Shown: positions 30,364 through 41,100 of the stretch, one piece after another
How the letters are laid out: each line of letters starts with the position of its first letter
Numbering within the stretch: the first letter of the stretch is position 1
Assembly: GCA_016124335.1 (NCBI GenBank)
Contig: WGNX01000004.1
Location: forward strand, 1 to 64,000
Origin: Alphaproteobacteria bacterium
GTDB taxonomy: Bacteria; Pseudomonadota; Alphaproteobacteria; CACIAM-22H2
Direction: 5' to 3'
Length of the DNA stretch: 64,000 nt
Program-made: the position numbers and the translations under genes
The notes under the pieces: generated by a model
Seen by the model: the letters and a program-made list of their open reading frames with translations, nothing else
Databases searched by the model: none
Told to the model about the DNA's origin: nothing

Positions 30364-30849
30364 TCAAAGTGCGATGCGATAGAACCGCGTATCCGGCTTC
30401 ATCCGGGGAAACGCGGGCGGCAGTTCGGCCTCGTCCACCAGCGAAAATCCGTTCTTCTCGTAGAAGCGGTGGGCGGCCTTGAACAGGGCAGTTGTCCCGA
30501 GCCAGACCATCTGCAAGCGCTTCGAACGCGCATGTGCCAGCAGCGCGTCGAGAAGGCGCTGGGCTATGCCGTGCGTCGAACCGCGATGGTCCGCGCGCAC
30601 GAACATCTTGCGCAATGCCCCCTCGCCGGGCGCGAACTCGACAAGGCCGATCGTCCCGACGACGTCGCCATCTGGCGTGCGCGCGACCCAGAACTCGCCC
30701 GCGCCCTTGCGGAAGAAGGCCGCCGGGTCGATCAGGTCCTGCTGCTGCTCATAGGTAATGGCGACTCCGAATTCCTTGTTCTGGATTTCGACGACCATGG
30801 CGGCAGCGGAAGGCTGATCCTTCGGCTCGAATTTCGCGATTTCGACCAT
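30364..30849 (-). CDS. GNAT family N-acetyltransferase
   Basis: KMFVRADHRGSTHGIAQRLLDALLAHARSKRLQMVWLGTTALFKAAHRFYEKNGF. Confidence 0.88.
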   Translation of the reverse strand: MVEIAKFEPKDQPSAAAMVVEIQNKEFGVAITYEQQQDLIDPAAFFRKGAGEFWVARTPDGDVVGTIGLVEFAPGEGALRKMFVRADHRGSTHGIAQRLLDALLAHARSKRLQMVWLGTTALFKAAHRFYEKNGFSLVDEAELPPAFPRMKPDTRFYRIAL

Positions 30850-30867
30850 TCGTTACCCCGGAAACAA

Positions 30868-30892
30868 GAAGGGCGCCGGTGAGGCGCCCTTC
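30868..30892 (-). terminator. Stem-loop terminator downstream of rpsI
   Basis: GAAGGGCGCC-GGTGA-GGCGCCCTTC, perfect 10-bp stem; minus strand continues TTGTTTCC. Confidence 0.75.
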
Positions 30893-30932
30893 TCCACTCC
30901 AGACCGCCTTGGGGGCGGCTTTCGAGTTTCGG

Positions 30933-31457
30933 TTAGCGCTTCGAGAACTGGTGGCTACGGCGTGCCTTATGGCGGCCGTACTTCTTACGCTCGACGACGC
31001 GACTGTCGCGCGTGAGGAAGCCGGCATGCTTGAGCGCCGGACGCAGTTCCGGTTCGTAGTAGGTCATCGCCTTCGACAGGCCATGGCGCACCGCGCCGGC
31101 CTGGCCCGAAAGCCCGCCGCCGGTGACCGTGCACCAGATGTCGAACTGGCCGACGCGCGCGGCGACCGTGAACGGCTGGTTGATCATCATGCGAAGAGCC
31201 GGACGCGCGAAGTACGCGTTCAGTTCCTTGCCGTTGACGATCATCTTGCCGGAGCCGGCCTTGAGCCACACGCGGGCAACGGCGTTCTTGCGCTTGCCGG
31301 TCGCGTAGGAGCGGCCGAACTTGTCGCGCTGCGGGGCGGCGGTCGTGGTCGCGGGCTGCGCGGCGGCAACGGCAGAAGCCATCGAAAGGTCGGCGAGCGT
31401 GCGGCTGGCCGGCTTCGCCTTCGGCTTTTCCGCGCGATCGGTACGGGGTTCGGCCAT
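30933..31457 (-). CDS. rpsI: 30S ribosomal protein S9
   Basis: [29 protein letters not shown]...[19 protein letters not shown]...[25 protein letters not shown]-terminal extension of about 45 aa. Confidence 0.97.
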   Translation of the reverse strand: MAEPRTDRAEKPKAKPASRTLADLSMASAVAAAQPATTTAAPQRDKFGRSYATGKRKNAVARVWLKAGSGKMIVNGKELNAYFARPALRMMINQPFTVAARVGQFDIWCTVTGGGLSGQAGAVRHGLSKAMTYYEPELRPALKHAGFLTRDSRVVERKKYGRHKARRSHQFSKR

Positions 31458-31459
31458 TC

Positions 31460-31933
31460 TCAGGCGCTCCTCTTGTTCTTCGGATTCATGGCCGCGAAGT
31501 CAACCTTCGTGGGGTTCTGCGCGTCGTGCGGATGCTTGGCGCCCGCATAGATCTTCAGGTTCGTCATCTGGCGACGGGCCAGAGGGCTGTCCTTCTTCAT
31601 CATGCGTTCGACCGCACGCTCGAGCAGACGCTCGGGATGCTTGGAGGCAAGCGTCTCCTTGGGCGAAATCTGCTTGACGCCGCCCGGATGGCCGGTGTGC
31701 CAGTAGAACACTTCGTTCTCCAGCTTGCGGCCCGTCATGCGGACCTTTTCGGCGTTGATGACGATGACGTAGTCGCCGATATCGAGATGCGGCGAGAACG
31801 AGGGCTTGTGCTTGCCCTTGAGGCGCATCGCGACGAACGAAGCAAGGCGGCCGAGAACGACGCCTTCGGCATCGATCAGGATCCACTTCTTTGCCTTCTT
31901 CGCCTCGGCGACCGTGAGGTTCGGGGTCGACAT
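31460..31933 (-). CDS. rplM: 50S ribosomal protein L13
   Basis: [56 protein letters not shown]; start 31933. Confidence 0.96.
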   Translation of the reverse strand: MSTPNLTVAEAKKAKKWILIDAEGVVLGRLASFVAMRLKGKHKPSFSPHLDIGDYVIVINAEKVRMTGRKLENEVFYWHTGHPGGVKQISPKETLASKHPERLLERAVERMMKKDSPLARRQMTNLKIYAGAKHPHDAQNPTKVDFAAMNPKNKRSA

Positions 31934-32104
31934 GATTGGCTCGTCTCTTTGAAGTTTCAAAAATTCGGTCCCGGCGACCGGAACCGGCCGTCGGGAGGCG
32001 CGCGAATATCGTTTTTGAGGAGCGCGAAGTCAACGCCTATTCAATCAATGAATTCAATGCGTTTGAACTGGATGTAACATGTTACCGCGTCGCAAGCAGC
32101 TGGC

Positions 32105-32539
32105 CTAGCGGCGTTTTTCACCATCGCGCGGCGGAATCGAATACGTGCCCGTTACATGCGCGACAGGTTCCCGGTCACCGACCGAGTAAAGCCCCACCTC
32201 CATGACGGCCAGGCGCTTGCCCAGTTTCAGCATCGTGCCGTGCGCAAGCATGTCGCGCGGCTCGGGCTTTCGCAGGAAATTGATGTTGAGGTTGGTCGTC
32301 ACCGCGAGCTCGACCCGACCGATAAGACTCATCACCACGACGTACATCGTGAAATCGGCAAGACCCATCATCAGCGGCCCCGCGATGGTGCCGCCGGGGC
32401 GAATGAAATCGCGCCGGAACGGCATCCGGACGCTTACGTCGCCTGCCTTCAGGCGCACGATCTTCGGGTTGAGCGAGGCGGCGAACGGAAGCGCCTCGGC
32501 GACGATTTCGGCGATCTCGGCTTTGGTAATACGGCTCAT
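32105..32539 (-). CDS. PaaI/HotDog-fold thioesterase
   Basis: FIRPGGTIAGPLMMGLADFTMYVVVMSLIGRVELAVTTNLNINFLRKP. Confidence 0.85.
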   Translation of the reverse strand: MSRITKAEIAEIVAEALPFAASLNPKIVRLKAGDVSVRMPFRRDFIRPGGTIAGPLMMGLADFTMYVVVMSLIGRVELAVTTNLNINFLRKPEPRDMLAHGTMLKLGKRLAVMEVGLYSVGDREPVAHVTGTYSIPPRDGEKRR

Positions 32540-32625
32540 TTTCGCTCGAAACTTGATCCTGGGCGCGAACGGTCGCAAACTGTCCTACATATGCAGGATG
32601 TTGCCACCGCTCTCGAGGCCTGACT

Positions 32626-33420
32626 ATGCCGGATTCAGCAACCCTGTCCGAGGTTCTTCGCCGCACAGACAAAGACGGCGTCGCGACCCTGACGATGAAC
32701 CGACCGCACGCGCGCAATGCGCTTTCGACGGCGCTGATCGCTGCGCTTGAAACAGCGCTTGGCGATTTGCGCGAGGACGCGTCGGTCAAGGCGATCGTCA
32801 TCGCCGGCGATGGCCCTGCCTTCTGTGCCGGCCACGACCTGAAGGAATTGCGCGCCAATCCCGGTCGCGAAGCATACGAAACACTGTTCGACCGATGCGC
32901 GCGCCTGATGAAATCAATCATCCGGCTTCCAAAGCCTGTCATCGCGCAAGTTCATGGCATCGCGACTGCCGCCGGCTGCCAGCTCGTGGCGACTTGCGAC
33001 ATGGCCGTGGCCGCCCAATCGGCGCGCTTTGCAACGCCCGGCGTCAATATCGGCCTGTTCTGCTCCACGCCGATGGTCGCGCTTACGCGCGCGGTGGGCC
33101 GCAAGGCGGCGATGGACATGCTGCTCACCGGCGAACTCATTGATGCCGCGACCGCGAAAGCCATCGGCCTTGTCAGCCGGGTGGTACCGGACGCCGAACT
33201 TGCCGATGCAACGCAAACTCTCGCCGCAAAGATCGCGGCGAAATCGCCGCTGACTCTTGCCATCGGCAAGGAAGCGTTCTATGCGCAGGCCGAGATGGGT
33301 CTCGACGAGGCCTACGAATTCGCGAGCCGGACGATGACGCGCAACATGCTTGCCCACGATGCCGAGGAAGGCATCGATGCGTTCATCGCGAAGCGCGCGC
33401 CGGTCTGGCAGGGGTGCTGA
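32626..33420 (+). CDS. Enoyl-CoA hydratase/isomerase family protein
   Basis: MNRPHARNALSTALIAALE, IAGDGPAFCAGHDLKELRA, VHGIATAAGCQLVATCDMAVAAQSARFATPGVNIGLF. Confidence 0.92.
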   Translation: MPDSATLSEVLRRTDKDGVATLTMNRPHARNALSTALIAALETALGDLREDASVKAIVIAGDGPAFCAGHDLKELRANPGREAYETLFDRCARLMKSIIRLPKPVIAQVHGIATAAGCQLVATCDMAVAAQSARFATPGVNIGLFCSTPMVALTRAVGRKAAMDMLLTGELIDAATAKAIGLVSRVVPDAELADATQTLAAKIAAKSPLTLAIGKEAFYAQAEMGLDEAYEFASRTMTRNMLAHDAEEGIDAFIAKRAPVWQGC

Positions 33421-33421
33421 G

Positions 33422-33913
33422 TTGGAGCCGCTCGAGTACGAAGACGCCCATATCCGGAAAATCCTGCGCCGCACGAAGACCATCGCGATGGTCGGCGCGA
33501 GCACGACCCGTTCGCGGCCAAGCTTCTTCGCGATGAAATATCTTCAGGGCAAGGGCTACCGGGTCATCCCGGTCAATCCGGCCGCAGCCGGGCAGGAGCT
33601 TCTCGGCGAGACCGTGCGCGCCTCGCTGAAGGACATCGAAGTTCCCGTCGACATGGTCGATGTGTTCCGGGCCTCCGAGCATGTCGGCCCGATCGCCGAG
33701 GACGCGATCGCGATCGGCGCAAGGACGCTGTGGATGCAGCTTGGCGTGCGCAACGACGACGCTGCGGCGAAGGCCCGATCCGCCGGTCTCGACGTCGTCA
33801 TGGACCGATGCCCGAAGATCGAGTTCGGCCGCCTCAACGGCGAACTGTCCTGGAGCGGGATAAATTCGGGCATCATCAGCGCCAAGCGCCCGCGGATCGT
33901 CCGGACGATCTAG
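33422..33913 (+). CDS. CoA-binding protein (YccU-like)
   Basis: Likely TTG start at 33422, 1 nt after the upstream [38 protein letters not shown]...[10 protein letters not shown]...VMDRCPKIE. Confidence 0.85.
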   Translation: MEPLEYEDAHIRKILRRTKTIAMVGASTTRSRPSFFAMKYLQGKGYRVIPVNPAAAGQELLGETVRASLKDIEVPVDMVDVFRASEHVGPIAEDAIAIGARTLWMQLGVRNDDAAAKARSAGLDVVMDRCPKIEFGRLNGELSWSGINSGIISAKRPRIVRTI

Positions 33914-36576
33914 GCCGCCGCCTTTGCCGCAAGTGCCGCCTTGATCGCGGCGAGCGCGGCGTCCGCCTTCGATGCATCCGGCCCGCCGCCCTGCGCCATG
34001 TCCGGGCGGCCGCCGCCGCCCTTCCCGCCCAGCTCGGCCACACCCAGTTTGACCAGATCGACCGCGCTGAGTTTCGCGGCAATATCCTCGGTCACGGCGA
34101 CGACGATCGATGCCTTGCCGTCCTCGGTCGCCACCAGCGCCACGACGCCCGAGCCGATCTGCTTCTTGATCTCGTCGGCGGTCGCCTTCAACTCGCGCGC
34201 CGGCGTGTTCTCGAGCTTGCGGCCGGCGAACTTGAACGCGCCCACCTGTTCGGCACTTCCGCCTGACGACGAGCCGCCGCCGACCGCGAGCGCGCGGCGC
34301 GCTTCGGACAGTTCCCGCTCAAGCTTGCGGCGGTCCTCGATCAGCGCGCCGATGCGCGCGGGAACGTCGGCGGGCACCGTCTTGGCGATCATCGCCGCGT
34401 CAACCAGCAGACGCGCCTGCTCGGCAAGATAGGCGCGCGCGGTCTCGCCGGTCATCGCTTCGATCCGGCGCACGCCGGCGGCGACGGCCCCTTCCGACAC
34501 GATCTTGAATACACCGATGTCGCCTGTGCGGCGCACATGCGTGCCGCCGCAAAGCTCGGTCGAGAAGGGCTTCGCCTCGGACGCGCCGCGCGGATACCCC
34601 ATCGAGACGACGCGCACTTCCTCGCCATATTTCTCGCCGAAGAGCGCCAATGCGCCCGCCTCCACGGCCGCATCCGGCGTCATCAGGCGAGTCGTGACGT
34701 CCTGGTTTTCGAGGACGCGACGGTTCACATCTGCTTCGACGGCGGCGATATCGTCCGTCGTGAGCGGCGTGGGCTGGGAAATATCGAAGCGCAGGCGATC
34801 GGGCGCCACGAGCGAGCCCTTCTGCGTGACATGGTCGCCCAGCCGGCGGCGCAGCGCCTCGTGCAACAGGTGTGTGGCCGAGTGGTTCGCGCGCAGCCGG
34901 TCGCGCCGGTCGACGTCGATGCGCAGCTCGGCGAAGTCGCCAACCTTGACCGCCCCTTTTGCGACCTTGCCGGAATGCACGTGCATGTCGCCCGCCATCT
35001 TCTGCGTATCGTCGATAGCGATTTCGGCACCGCTGGCCGTGAAGATCACGCCCGCGTCACCCATCTGGCCACCCGATTCGCCGTAGAACGGCGTCTGGTT
35101 CAGCACAAGCGCCACCTTGTCGCCGGCCTTTGCCGTCGGCGCTTCCGTGCCGTCGATGACGATGGCGGAGATCCGGCCCTCGGCATTCTCGGTTTCATAG
35201 CCGAGGAATTCGGTGGCACCGACCTTCTCGCGAAGCTCGAACCACAAACGGTCACCCGCCTTCTCGCCCGACCCGGACCAGGAGCGGCGCGCCTCTTCCT
35301 TGGCCTTCTCCATGGCGGCGTTGAAGCCGTCGGTATCGACGCCGACGCCGCGGCCGCGCAGCACGTCCTGCGTGAGATCCAGCGGGAACCCATACGTGTC
35401 GTAGAGCTTGAAGGCGACGTCGCCTGCGAGCTTGTCGCCCTTGCCGAGGCTGCCGGAGGATTCGTCGAGCAGGCGAAGCCCGCGGTCGAGCATCGCCTTG
35501 AAGCGCGTTTCCTCGAGCTTCAGCGTTTCCGTTGCCAGAGCCTGCGCGCGCACGATCTCGGGGAATGCCTGTCCCATCGCGTCAACGAGCGTCGTCACGA
35601 GGCGGTACATCAGCGGCTCCTTGCAGCCGATGATGTGCGCATGGCGCATCGCGCGCCGCATGATACGCCGGAGCACGTAGCCCCGCCCCTCGTTGGACGG
35701 GAGCACGCCGTCGGCAATGAGGAAGACCGAAGCGCGCAGATGGTCGGCGATCACGCGGTGGGAAACCGCATGCGGACCGTCGGCCGGCACGTTGGAGGCA
35801 TCGGCCGAAGCAAGGATGATCCGCCGCATCAGGTCGATGTCGTAATTGTCGTGCTTGCCCTGAAGCACCGCCGTGATGCGCTCGAGGCCCATGCCCGTGT
35901 CGATCGAGGGCTTGGGCAGCGGCACGCGCTCGCCGGGCGAGATCTGCTCGAACTGCATGAAAACGAGATTCCAGATCTCGATGAAACGGTCGCCGTCGGC
36001 ATCGGCCGAGCCCGGCGGGCCGCCGGCGATCTTCGGGCCGTGATCGTAGAAGATTTCCGAACACGGGCCGCAGGGACCGGTGTCGCCCATTGCCCAGAAA
36101 TTGTCGGACGTCGCGATGCGGATGATCTTTTCTTCGGGCAGGCCAGCGATCTTCTTCCAGAGCCCCGCCGCCGCATCGTCGTCGTGATAGACGGTCACGC
36201 ACAGCTTGTCCTTGGGAAGGCCGTATTCCTTCGTGACCAGCGTCCACGCGTGCTCGATCGCCAGATCCTTGAAATAGTCGCCGAACGAGAAGTTCCCGAG
36301 CATCTCGAAGAACGTGTGGTGGCGTGCGGTGTAACCGACATTTTCGAGGTCGTTGTGCTTGCCGCCAGCGCGCACGCATTTCTGCGATGTCGCAGCGCGC
36401 ACATAGGGGCGCTTTTCCTGACCGGTGAAGACGTTCTTGAACTGGACCATGCCCGCGTTCGTGAACATCAGCGTGGGGTCGTTGCGCGGCACGAGCGGCG
36501 AGGACGCGACGACCTGGTGGCCGTTCTTCGCGAAATAGTCGAGGAAGGTCTTGCGGACGTCGCTTGCACTCGTCAT
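33910..36576 (-). CDS. alaS: Alanine--tRNA ligase
   Basis: [71 protein letters not shown]; start 36576. Confidence 0.97.
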   Translation of the reverse strand: MTSASDVRKTFLDYFAKNGHQVVASSPLVPRNDPTLMFTNAGMVQFKNVFTGQEKRPYVRAATSQKCVRAGGKHNDLENVGYTARHHTFFEMLGNFSFGDYFKDLAIEHAWTLVTKEYGLPKDKLCVTVYHDDDAAAGLWKKIAGLPEEKIIRIATSDNFWAMGDTGPCGPCSEIFYDHGPKIAGGPPGSADADGDRFIEIWNLVFMQFEQISPGERVPLPKPSIDTGMGLERITAVLQGKHDNYDIDLMRRIILASADASNVPADGPHAVSHRVIADHLRASVFLIADGVLPSNEGRGYVLRRIMRRAMRHAHIIGCKEPLMYRLVTTLVDAMGQAFPEIVRAQALATETLKLEETRFKAMLDRGLRLLDESSGSLGKGDKLAGDVAFKLYDTYGFPLDLTQDVLRGRGVGVDTDGFNAAMEKAKEEARRSWSGSGEKAGDRLWFELREKVGATEFLGYETENAEGRISAIVIDGTEAPTAKAGDKVALVLNQTPFYGESGGQMGDAGVIFTASGAEIAIDDTQKMAGDMHVHSGKVAKGAVKVGDFAELRIDVDRRDRLRANHSATHLLHEALRRRLGDHVTQKGSLVAPDRLRFDISQPTPLTTDDIAAVEADVNRRVLENQDVTTRLMTPDAAVEAGALALFGEKYGEEVRVVSMGYPRGASEAKPFSTELCGGTHVRRTGDIGVFKIVSEGAVAAGVRRIEAMTGETARAYLAEQARLLVDAAMIAKTVPADVPARIGALIEDRRKLERELSEARRALAVGGGSSSGGSAEQVGAFKFAGRKLENTPARELKATADEIKKQIGSGVVALVATEDGKASIVVAVTEDIAAKLSAVDLVKLGVAELGGKGGGGRPDMAQGGGPDASKADAALAAIKAALAAKAAA

Positions 36577-36820
36577 CGAAAAATCGGCTCCGGACACGGG
36601 GTTCCGGGGGCCTTGGACGAGCCTGGCCCCCCTGGAAACGGGGCCTAGATGTAGCTTTCGCACGCCGGAGTGTCCAGTTGGCGCGGCTCGAAGCGAAACG
36701 GGCCGGCGGTCGCAGCACTTCGGGCTTATGCGACGGCCGGCCCGCATGGTGGTCCGGGATTTTTAGATCCGGGACCGGAAGTTCGGAAAACCGGAAAAAG
36801 AAGGCATCGGAACGGAATTC

Positions 36821-36842
36821 GGGGGGCCGGGCGGGTCCGGGG
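36821..36842 (+). other. Candidate G-quadruplex motif between recA 3' end and alaS
   Basis: GGGGGG-CC-GGG-C-GGG-TCC-GGGG fits G3+N1-7 x4. Confidence 0.6.
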
Positions 36843-36871
36843 CAACTCTCCCCTCGCCCGCCGGCCGCAGG

Positions 36872-37960
36872 TCAGCTGTCGCCACCGCCGGTCTCCGCCA
36901 TCATCGCGCTTGCGACGGTGCCGGAATTGCCGCGGATGGCCGCCTCGATCGCGGCCGAGACCTCAGGGTGCTCCTTGAGGTAGGCGCGCGCGTTCTCACG
37001 GCCCTGGCCGATGCGCTGGCCGTCATACGAGAACCAGGCACCCGACTTCTCGACCACGCCAGCCTTGACGCCGAGATCGATGAGTTCACCCGTCTTCGAT
37101 ACGCCTTCGCCGTACATGATGTCGAATTCGACGACCTTGAACGGCGGGGCCATCTTGTTCTTCACGACCTTCACGCGCGTCTGGTTGCCGACGACCGTGT
37201 CGCGGTCCTTGATCGCGCCGATACGGCGGATATCGAGGCGCACCGAGGCATAGAACTTGAGCGCGTTGCCGCCCGTCGTCGTTTCGGGATTTCCGAACAT
37301 CACGCCGATCTTCATGCGGATCTGGTTGATGAAGATGACGAGCGTGTTCGAGCGCGAAATCGATCCGGTCAGCTTGCGCAGCGCCTGGCTCATCAGGCGT
37401 GCGTGCAGGCCCATGTGGCTGTCGCCCATCTCGCCTTCGAGTTCGGCGCGCGGCACGAGGGCGGCGACCGAGTCGACGACCAGTACGTCGACCGCACCCG
37501 AACGCACGAGCGTATCGGCGATTTCAAGCGCCTGTTCGCCCGCATCCGGCTGCGAGATGAGGAGGTTGTCGACATCGACCCCCAGCTTGCGGGCATAGGC
37601 CGGATCGAGCGCATGCTCGGCATCGACGAAAGCGCACGTGCCGCCGGACTTCTGCGCCTCGGCGATCGCATGCAGCGCCAGTGTCGTCTTGCCGGAGCTT
37701 TCCGGGCCATAAATTTCCACGATGCGGCCCTTGGGCAGGCCGCCGATTCCAAGCGCGATGTCGAGGGACAGCGAACCGGTCGAGATGACTTCGGCCTGCA
37801 CGGCCTGATCGCGCGAGCCGAGCTTCATGATCGAGCCCTTGCCGAACGACCTTTCGATCTGGCCCAGGGCCGCCTCGAGTGCCTTGCTCTTGTCCATGCT
37901 GTCCTTCTCGTTCGACTCCCGCTCCCGCGAGGCCGAGCGCAACGCCGTTACCGTCGACAT
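36872..37960 (-). CDS. recA: Recombinase RecA
   Basis: [27 protein letters not shown]...[25 protein letters not shown]; start 37960 or internal ATG 37897. Confidence 0.97.
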   Translation of the reverse strand: MSTVTALRSASRERESNEKDSMDKSKALEAALGQIERSFGKGSIMKLGSRDQAVQAEVISTGSLSLDIALGIGGLPKGRIVEIYGPESSGKTTLALHAIAEAQKSGGTCAFVDAEHALDPAYARKLGVDVDNLLISQPDAGEQALEIADTLVRSGAVDVLVVDSVAALVPRAELEGEMGDSHMGLHARLMSQALRKLTGSISRSNTLVIFINQIRMKIGVMFGNPETTTGGNALKFYASVRLDIRRIGAIKDRDTVVGNQTRVKVVKNKMAPPFKVVEFDIMYGEGVSKTGELIDLGVKAGVVEKSGAWFSYDGQRIGQGRENARAYLKEHPEVSAAIEAAIRGNSGTVASAMMAETGGGDS

Positions 37961-38064
37961 CTTCCACTCTCCTTATCAGGGGCGCCCCACCCGGCCAACG
38001 CCTGTGGAAATCGCCGTTTGACCATTGACTGAATATCGTCTCGTTTAAATCCGGAGCACCTAAA

Positions 38065-38079
38065 GTACTGCTTTTGTTC
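38065..38079. promoter_or_regulatory. Candidate SOS/LexA-like operator 1 upstream of recA (GTAC-N7-GTTC)
   Basis: GTACTGCTTTTGTTC. Confidence 0.4.
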
Positions 38080-38130
38080 CCTGCAACACTCCGACGCGGA
38101 ACCCATTGGCCCCGCGTCGTGATCTGCAAA

Positions 38131-38145
38131 GTACCATCTTTGTTC
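38131..38145. promoter_or_regulatory. Candidate SOS/LexA-like operator 2 upstream of recA (GTAC-N7-GTTC)
   Basis: GTACCATCTTTGTTC; 66 bp from site 1; both are embedded in AAAGTAC-N4-TTTGTTC. Confidence 0.4.
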
Positions 38146-38193
38146 TCATTGGCAAGCGAAAAAGCGGACTACAAAAAATCGTCCAGATTTGGC

Positions 38194-41100
38194 CTAGCTT
38201 TTCGGGGCGGTCGCCTTCGGCGCAAGCTTCTGCCGATAGCCGGACAGGAACGACTCGAAAGGCGCCAGCGACGACACGCGCGCGGCGATCGATGCGATAT
38301 CCGGCGTTGCCCCCGCCTTCTCGGCGGTCAGAACCCGGAACACTTCCGCATAGGGCGATTTTGCCATCGTCGGGCCGAACCTGTTGCGCAGCCGCATCGT
38401 TCCCGCATCGTCGCCGCCAAGCGCCAGAGCGACCGCCAGATGCAGGACCTGCCGCGCGCGATTGTCTTCGATCGGTTGATTGGCCGGCGGCGGATTGCCG
38501 ACGAGCCGCTCGAGCGCCTGCGCGGCCGGCCCCCAGGATCGCGTGCGAAGCGCGATTTCCGCACGAAGCAGGTCGGCGTCGGGGCCGTTATCCCCTTCGA
38601 GCCGGCCCAGCGCTTCCGGAGCGCGGCCCATATCGGCAAGGGCGCGGGCCGCAAGGCGCGTGCGCTCTCTGCGCATCTCGTCCGGCATGCCGGGGACGTC
38701 GGATGCGTCCAGCGCGTCGAGGGCCGCCTGCTGCTTGCGGTCCAGCAGGCGGATCGCCGCGAGCCTTGTACCGACTTCGGCGCGCGGCGTTCCCTGCAGG
38801 CGATTTCGCATCTGGTAGTCCAGCAAGTCACCGGCGCGATCGAGCAGGTCGACGGAAACGAGCCGCTCGGCCAGCTTGCGCACCATCTCGTCGCCTTCGG
38901 GCCCGTTCGGGACGAGGTCGCGATAATCCTCGAACAGGCCGATGGCGGCCACCGGGGAGAGTTTGTCGGCCGTTCCTTCGAGGAAGAGCCGGCGGAATTC
39001 GCGCTTCACGTCGCCTTCAAGTTCGCCGCGATCGCGGGCCTGCGGGAAACGCTTGGCGGCATCGCGCAGCGTCTGCACGCCGGTCCGGAAATCGCCGGCC
39101 GCGAGTTGCGCGCGGCCAAGACGGCGCTGGATGTCGAATTCAAGTTCGTCGCCGCGCCATGCGAAACGAAGGCGCTCGAGTGCCGCCACCGTTTCGGGCG
39201 GTGTCATGTCGCCCTTGTTCGATTCCACTTCGATGCGCGCAAGTTCGGCCTGAACGCGGGCGCGCGTGACCGTGCCGAGGTCGAGCGTGCTCCACGCCGC
39301 AAGCGCGGCCCGTTCGTCGCCACGGTCGAGCGCGATGCGTCCGCGCAGGTAGTCTGCCCGTGCCTTGTCGCCGCGCGAGGGGCTGTTGGCGAGCACCTTG
39401 TCGACCGCGCGCTGTGCGGCATCGAGTTCCTTGCCGTAGAGCCGTGCCCCGGCAATCGCCAGACCGATGCGGTTGGCGAAATTCGGCGGGAAATGCTCTG
39501 AATTGTCGGCGGCCCGGTCGAACTGCAGCAGGGCTGCTTGCGGATCGTTCTGCGCCATCGCCAGCGCGCCGCGCCACATCGCCGCCTCGCCCTCCTGGTC
39601 GAGGCTCGAATGGTTGAGCCACCGCGCAGCTTCGTCGAGGTTGCCGGCATAAAGCTCGGCCACGCCGCGCATGGCGCGGTTCTGCGGGCCATCCAGTGTC
39701 TGCGGCCGTTCCTCGCCGATCAGGCGCATCATCGCGTTCGTTTCGGCAAACAGGCCGTGTGCGAAATAGAAGCGGGCCAGGTCGAGGCGTGCGGCGTTGC
39801 GCGCGTCGCCGGGGCGCGCCGCAGCGACCATCCGCTCCAGCGCAGGCCGGTCCTCGTTGTATTTCGCCGGTCCGCCACGCTGCCAGTTCGCGATGTCGAG
39901 CAGCGTGCCCTGTCGCATCGGCGGTGCACCCGGCATGCCCGCGGCCGTCGGCGCGGTGACGAACAGGCCCCGCGTCGAGGAAATCTCGACGCTCGTGCCG
40001 AGCGGACGAACGGCGACGCCGTCGTCGTCGGGGCGCACGACGGCCCCCTGAACGCTCGCGAGGATCTGGAACTGTTCGTAACGGCGCGTATCGGCAAGAC
40101 CGATGCCCGCGACCGCCGTCGGCACGATCGCCAGTTCGTCGCCGATTTCCGGATCGCGCAGACGCAGCACGGTTTGTGCGCCGGGAAGCTCGATTGCCAC
40201 GCGTGCGTCGGCCGGCGTATCCGGATTGCGCACGACGACTTCGAGCGGCTTATCCGGCTTGCGCGGCAGGCGGCCGATTTCCACGACCCACGCCGTTCCG
40301 TCGCGGCGCACGAAGCTGTTCGCTCCGGCCCGCGGCGCCATGCGCAGGACAGTGCCCTGGCTTTCGACGATCTCCACGTCTCCGAGCAGGTCGCGGACCT
40401 GTGCGCCGTTGCGCAACGGGGCAAGATCGATATCCACAGGCCTGTCGAAGGCGATCCAGAGGTTCTGCCCGCGCCGGAAGACGGCCGCCCCGACCGGCTC
40501 CGTAAAGCCGAAACGAAGCGACTGGAAATTGTCTTCGCGAATCAATTCGACCGGCACCGGGCCGCGCAGGGGCGATAGCGCGTTTCCACCGGCAGCCTGT
40601 CCAAGGCCCAGCGCCTGCGCGCGTTGCGACAGCGCCTGAAAATCGGGGGTCGGCGGCCGCCCGCCGGGGCCAAGAGCCGTCGACGGCGGCGGGGCTCCTT
40701 GCTGCCCGGGCGCACCGCCGGCCGGGCGCGCGGCCTGCTCGGCCTGTTGTGCTGCGGCTTGCTGGGCCTGTTGAGCCTGCGCAGCCGTCGGCAATTGGAC
40801 CTGCTGGGTCGTCGGCTGGCCGGATGCGATCGATCCATCGCGCACGAAATCGAGAACCAGGCGCGGGCCGGCGCGGAAATGCCGAAGCCCGACCTTGTCG
40901 GCGAGTTTGAAATCCAGTGTCGTGCGTTCACCTGCCCGATCGGTGCGGACATTCGAAACGGAATTGCGCAGCCCGTTCGTGAATTGGGCGGTATTGAAGT
41001 TTACCGGCGATCCGAAAGTCACCTTGACGTCGCGACCGTTCTGCTCGACCTGATAATCGACATCTTCGGGCCAATTGATCACGGCCCGATCGAAGCCCTG

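Noticed and set aside
34537-36648. 703-aa ORF antisense to alaS
   Set aside because: Shadow ORF; composition artefact.
36755-36782. Hairpin GGTCCGGGA-TTTTTAGA-TCCGGGACC as recA terminator
   Set aside because: Stem has a central mismatch and no U-tract on the relevant strand; not strong enough to call.
38074-39501. 475-aa plus-strand ORF starting in the recA upstream region
   Set aside because: Antisense to the TPR gene, R-rich, no family signal.
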